A stretch of 41,757 nt of DNA from WUQU01 sp038849025 (GTDB lineage: Archaea > Thermoproteota > Bathyarchaeia > Bathyarchaeales > Bathycorpusculaceae), in contig JAWCNE010000006.1 of NCBI GenBank assembly GCA_038849025.1, forward strand, positions 1 through 41,757. Reading direction: 5' to 3'. Position numbers and translations under genes: made by a program. Within the stretch, counting starts at the first letter, position 1, and each line of letters begins with the position of its first letter. This document shows positions 38,628-41,757 of this stretch, one piece after another. The notes below the pieces were generated by a model. The model searched no databases and was not told the origin of the DNA. It saw only the letters and a program-made list of their open reading frames with translations.

Positions 38628-39467
38628 CTAACCCCGCTTCACCCTCCGATAGCGATAACCTTTCCGCACATATACCCCGTAAAAAAGCACCGCCAAAGCA
38701 GAAAACCAAACCGCGAAATTTTGAAAAACCAAGTATTTGCCAACAGGCGGCAACTCAGCCAAAGGCTTAATCAAGTTTCCTAAAACTGCGGCAAAAGCCC
38801 TAAAGCTAGGCGCTGCAGCGATTATAGCATTGTTTATAGCTGTACAAGCCCATCCTATGGGGGCCAAGGTTTCCGCAAAACCCCTTGCAGCATAACTTGT
38901 CGACCTTGCAAAGTTAAACGCTGAGGGGTTGCTTCTATAAAGGGTTAAAAATGCATCGCGAATCAGCTGCGGGTTTACCAGCAAAGAAAAAAGAAGAACC
39001 AGCGCTGAAAAAGCAAGAAGTATCGTCAAGGCGCTTTTCAAAGTTGTTTTTGCAAAGCTCATCTTATTCCAAACATAGGCAACCGCTCTAAATTTTAAAA
39101 GCGCAGATTTCATTTTGCTAAGAGAGCCTTTTACAGCGCGGCTTATTTTTGGCGCGAATCCCCTCTTGTCTTTTATAGATTGTTTTTTCCCTTTGTCAAA
39201 GCGTTTAAATTTCTCTTCAAAAGCCTTCGGAGTTTTTAAAGCCAAATATTTTGTTAGGCAAATCCAGCTTAGAGTAAGCGCTATTATGGCGGATATAGGA
39301 ACTAGATGGAAGAGGGGGCTTATCGCCACCGGCCAGCTAGTTAAAGGGTTTCCTTCTTCCACTCCAAGGCTTATGGCGTATACAACTACGAAATATTCGA
39401 GTATGGCAGCCGCTATAAGAAATAAGATGATTGCTATTAACCCTTTCAAGGTTGTCCAGCGGAGCAT
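38628..39467 (-). CDS. Multi-pass membrane protein of unknown function
   Basis: A protein of about 279 residues from ATG 39467 (the open frame continues to TTG 39542). Helices are visible near LKGLIAIILFLIAAAIL, FHLVPISAIIALTLSWI, LKSALTILLAFSALVLLF and YLVFQNFAVWFSALAVLFYG, with a long basic cytoplasmic loop (FKRFDKGKKQSIKDKRG) between the second and third. TATATAT on the minus strand near 39553 predicts a transcription start around 39527, after the TTG, which supports the ATG. It is followed by the endonuclease IV-like gene 10 bases later. No known family recognised. Confidence 0.65.
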   Translation of the reverse strand: MLRWTTLKGLIAIILFLIAAAILEYFVVVYAISLGVEEGNPLTSWPVAISPLFHLVPISAIIALTLSWICLTKYLALKTPKAFEEKFKRFDKGKKQSIKDKRGFAPKISRAVKGSLSKMKSALLKFRAVAYVWNKMSFAKTTLKSALTILLAFSALVLLFSLLVNPQLIRDAFLTLYRSNPSAFNFARSTSYAARGFAETLAPIGWACTAINNAIIAAAPSFRAFAAVLGNLIKPLAELPPVGKYLVFQNFAVWFSALAVLFYGVYVRKGYRYRRVKRG

Positions 39468-39593
39468 CAAACATTTAGGAGGATTCTGAAACGCCAAAGC
39501 ATCACCGTTAACGCTGAGCTTTCTGGAAACCGTAATTTGCAATTTACGATATATGAACTTTCAAGTTAAAAAGCGTGACTGTAACGTCAGCAT

Positions 39594-39764
39594 TTATTGG
39601 AGCGGAAACTCGTGCTCACATTTGGGACACTTGGCGTAGCCGCATTGAACTGTCGAGGGACAACTGGAACAAGCGAAAGCCCTACCATAGGAGATGTCAA
39701 AGGTGAAACCACATCGGGGACAGTGCACTATTCTTTTTGTTTTGGCGCTCAACTCGCGAGGCAC
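39594..39764 (-). CDS. Small zinc-ribbon protein with CxxC motifs
   Basis: A 56-residue ORF from GTG 39764 to TAA 39596-39594. It contains CPRC (15-18), CSSC (32-35), Cys41 and CPKC (46-49), enough for two zinc sites, and ends HEFPLQ. The frame is open further upstream without ATG. TTTATAC (minus strand, about 39793-39799) lies at leaderless distance from the GTG. A reading frame on the opposite strand here is a shadow. It is divergent to the TackOD1-like gene. Cys spacing and coherent sequence make it a believable gene; function unknown. Confidence 0.6.
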   Translation of the reverse strand: MPRELSAKTKRIVHCPRCGFTFDISYGRAFACSSCPSTVQCGYAKCPKCEHEFPLQ

Positions 39765-39853
39765 CGGCTTTGTATACGCGAAAGTTTTAACAGTATAAAT
39801 CTTATTAATAAGTTTATAGCCTTTAAGATGGATTGCACGTTTAATATATTGGT

Positions 39854-40846
39854 ATGGGAAAATGGATGCTGAAAACTGGAAAGCTTGAACGGACAGAACT
39901 GTATAAAGAACGGAGCATTCAAGTTTTTCTAAGCAAATTTTTAAGCGGAGAATTAAGCGAACTTGAACCCGTTTTTGACAATAATTTTGGCTATAGATAC
40001 CCTGCTGTAGAAGCAGTTTTAGGGAAGGACGTAGATGAAGAAAAGTTCCTAGATAGGCTTTATGAAGCGGGAATCCTTAAAAGGAAACTTTATGACAGAA
40101 TAATTCATTGCCCCAGCTGCGGCTCCCAAAGCATTTCCATTCATTATTGTTGCCCATACTGTAAGTCCTTCAACATTAAAAAAGGCTCTCTAATAGAGCA
40201 TGTTAAATGCGGATATATGGATGTTGAAGAAAACTTCAGAAAAGGAAGCAAACTTGTCTGTCCCAAATGCCATGAAGAACTTAAAAAGCCAGATGAGGAC
40301 TATAGGAAAGCAGGGATATGGTGTACTTGCAGAGACTGCGGAAAAAGCTTTGACATACCCGTGCCTAGGCATTTCTGCAGAAATTGCCAAGCCAAATTCA
40401 CCTTTGAAGAAATCGAAGTTAAAGATGTATACGCTTACAGCCTAAATGAAGAGGTTAGAGGCGAAATAGCGGAAAGCTGGATTTTCATTGATTCTATAAG
40501 GGAGTTTCTCCTCGAAAACGGTTTCGAAGTTGAAACTCCAGCCTTTCTTAAAGGAAAATCAGGAGCAAACCACATGTTTGATATAGCTGCTTACAAAGGA
40601 GAGAAAAGGGGCGTCACTGTTATGGATTTAGCAACCTCAACCGAAGACGTTATTCCAGAACAACCGGTAATCGCTTTATTCGCGAAAGTATATGACGTTT
40701 CCCCAGACAGCGCCTACCTCATAGCCATTCCAAAACTGAGCGAGAATGGAAAGAAAATGGCTGAACTTTACAACATCAAAGTTATAGAAGCTAGAGACGC
40801 GAAAGAAATAACAAGAATGCTTAAGGAAAAAATGGCTAAAAAATGA
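39854..40846 (+). CDS. TackOD1-like zinc protein with C-terminal nuclease-fold-like domain
   Basis: A 330-residue protein. Residues about 1-75 are helical; 80-195 form a multi-cysteine zinc domain with CPSCGS, CPYCKS, EHVKCGYMD, LVCPKCHEEL, DEDYRKAGIWCTCRDCG and CRNCQ, matching the TackOD1 (TACK output domain) layout as I know it. Residues about 205-330 form an alpha/beta domain with GANHMFDIAAYKG and GVTVMDLATS, resembling restriction-endonuclease-fold or Mrr-like domains but lacking a clear E-x-K, so probably not an active nuclease. The start is ATG 39854, or 39866 one helix turn later. TackOD1 proteins are thought to act in signalling; the ligand is unknown. Confidence 0.7.
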   Translation: MGKWMLKTGKLERTELYKERSIQVFLSKFLSGELSELEPVFDNNFGYRYPAVEAVLGKDVDEEKFLDRLYEAGILKRKLYDRIIHCPSCGSQSISIHYCCPYCKSFNIKKGSLIEHVKCGYMDVEENFRKGSKLVCPKCHEELKKPDEDYRKAGIWCTCRDCGKSFDIPVPRHFCRNCQAKFTFEEIEVKDVYAYSLNEEVRGEIAESWIFIDSIREFLLENGFEVETPAFLKGKSGANHMFDIAAYKGEKRGVTVMDLATSTEDVIPEQPVIALFAKVYDVSPDSAYLIAIPKLSENGKKMAELYNIKVIEARDAKEITRMLKEKMAKK

Positions 40847-40856
40847 CCGCTTACGC

Positions 40857-41757
40857 TTAGCCGCTTGTAAACACAGCTATGTTTCCCCTCTCAGTAACAA
40901 CCTTGACAGTAAAGTTTCCAGCAGGCAAAGGCATGTCTGCTCTAATATATGCTTCACTTTCTCCGGAGTTTATAAAAAACTCTGCATCATACCGCTTATG
41001 ATAAGCTGCGGTAACAACCCACACGGAGACTATTTGGGCTGTCAAGGGTCCGCCATTTTTTATATTAAGCAATGTCCCATCGAGAATTATACGGACACCG
41101 AAGAAATCAATGTTTATGGTTGATTGGTTTTCGCTGAGACCATAATCATAAAACTTTATTAGGAGGGTTCCGTTGCTGTTTACGTAATTTTCCAAGCCTT
41201 CGGTTATGCTTATTGAATAATTGTTCCACTCATTTAATGTAGGATAATTTCCTTCAGTAATATTGAAGCCTAGATCGCTGAAGCTTGCGCCACTCCAATT
41301 GTAAGTTTTTATAAACCATCTTTCGGATACTTCGGAGACGTTATATCTGATCAGCACTTCGATACCCTCAATGCAGTTTAGCGGGTATGTTGATAAGTCT
41401 ATTGCAAAGTGATTGCTGATGATAAGTCTATAAATGTTAGGCCATGTTACTTTAAATTCTATCCAATCAGCCTTTAAATCGAAGGGTATTTCTGTGGCTT
41501 TTATTCCGGTAATTTTCAATTTCCAGTTGCCAGAAGCATCTCTAAAGTGTGTAGGGTTTGCTGTTATATTCTGCGTCACAATTTCATCCACTGTTCCAAT
41601 AATAGAGGCTATGTATCCGTCTCCGCTCGTGGGATATTGCCCACTTTGATAATTGTAAAGTTGAAAAGTTGCGTTAACGCTTTCTGCTGTGAAACAGCTG
41701 TCTATGGTCCATGCCATGTTCGTCCAAGAGTTCGTGTCAGATATTCCTGTAAATTCA
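40857..41757 (-). CDS. Large secreted/surface protein (partial, N-terminus beyond window)
   Basis: The frame is open from TAG-adjacent stop 40859-40857 through the right edge, so this is the C-terminal part of a longer protein (at least 299 codons here). It is rich in Asn, Ser, Thr and Tyr with many sequons (NATF, NITA, NVSE, NWSG, NITE, NYSI, NGTL, NQST, NFTV), as expected for an AglB substrate. The part up to about 215 looks like a jelly-roll or beta-sandwich repeat (WFIKTYNWSGASF, DFFGVRIIL), and the end is a second beta domain (NFTVKVVTERGNIAVF). No membrane anchor is seen at this end. Probably an exported surface protein, perhaps pilin-like at its unseen N-terminus. Confidence 0.75.
   Translation of the reverse strand, partial: EFTGISDTNSWTNMAWTIDSCFTAESVNATFQLYNYQSGQYPTSGDGYIASIIGTVDEIVTQNITANPTHFRDASGNWKLKITGIKATEIPFDLKADWIEFKVTWPNIYRLIISNHFAIDLSTYPLNCIEGIEVLIRYNVSEVSERWFIKTYNWSGASFSDLGFNITEGNYPTLNEWNNYSISITEGLENYVNSNGTLLIKFYDYGLSENQSTINIDFFGVRIILDGTLLNIKNGGPLTAQIVSVWVVTAAYHKRYDAEFFINSGESEAYIRADMPLPAGNFTVKVVTERGNIAVFTSG

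Noticed and set aside
39597..39872. 91-codon plus-strand ORF before the TackOD1-like gene
   Set aside because: It is the antisense shadow of the cysteine-rich ORF at 39594-39764 and overlaps the next start in another frame.

Overview
This is a gene-dense piece of an archaeal chromosome. Archaeal markers include both subunits of DNA topoisomerase VI, a group II chaperonin (thermosome), aIF5B, ABCE1, a family B DNA polymerase, a RadB-like recombinase, CarS (ether-lipid synthesis), AglB (N-glycosylation), a Cgi121-type KEOPS subunit and a Clp1/Grc3 RNA kinase. Gene content, protein style and frequent GTG/TTG starts point to the TACK/Thermoproteota group, with Bathyarchaeia as my best guess; the phylum is inferred, not proven. 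I see no rRNA, no recognisable tRNA, no CRISPR array, no insertion sequence and no prophage genes.

Layout. 1-1400 (minus): the 5' part of an STT3-like single-domain protein that runs off the left edge, and an Asp/Glu racemase-family protein. 1400-1836: a gap with two tiny overlapping membrane ORFs. 1837-8922 (minus): aIF5B, a small membrane protein, top6A/top6B, cytidine deaminase and ABCE1. 8970-9160: an odd Glu/Trp-repeat micro-ORF with a near-ideal ribosome binding site. 9242-10195: isoaspartyl peptidase. 10342-11650 (plus): a membrane-anchored exported protein and a THUMP protein behind a structured leader. 11652-18108 (minus): Cgi121, a phosphoribosyltransferase, thermosome, Sua5, a CBS protein, a UbiD decarboxylase and a PAC4-like protein. 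18143-22027: endonuclease III, Clp1, an RNase H-fold protein, RadB and CarS. 22054-24779 (minus): an Ost3/6-like membrane protein, a small zinc-motif protein and topoisomerase I. 24851-29620 (plus): a zinc ribbon, AglB, a GlcNAc-1-P transferase-family protein, a SecB-like protein with a broken start, and a QueT transporter behind a short leader that can pair with its own ribosome binding site. 29639-41757: DNA polymerase B, an RsmB/Nop2 methyltransferase, agmatinase, a membrane protein, tandem moeA genes, an endonuclease IV-like TIM barrel, membrane and zinc proteins, a TackOD1-like protein, and the C-terminal part of a large surface protein.

How genes fit together. AglB, the adjacent lipid-carrier GlcNAc-1-P transferase homologue, the Ost3/6-like protein and the isolated STT3-like domain suggest a more elaborate oligosaccharyltransferase than AglB alone. 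Sua5 and Cgi121 flank the thermosome and PRTase genes and both act in tRNA t6A synthesis. Top6A/B, TopA, PolB, RadB, Nth and the endonuclease IV-like protein are replication and repair functions. UbiD and CarS fit archaeal isoprenoid and ether-lipid synthesis. The most novel-looking items are the QueT leader, the structured THUMP leader, the Glu/Trp micro-ORF, the Ost3/6-like and PAC4-like proteins (both resembling eukaryotic subunits), and several genes below usual ORF-calling thresholds.
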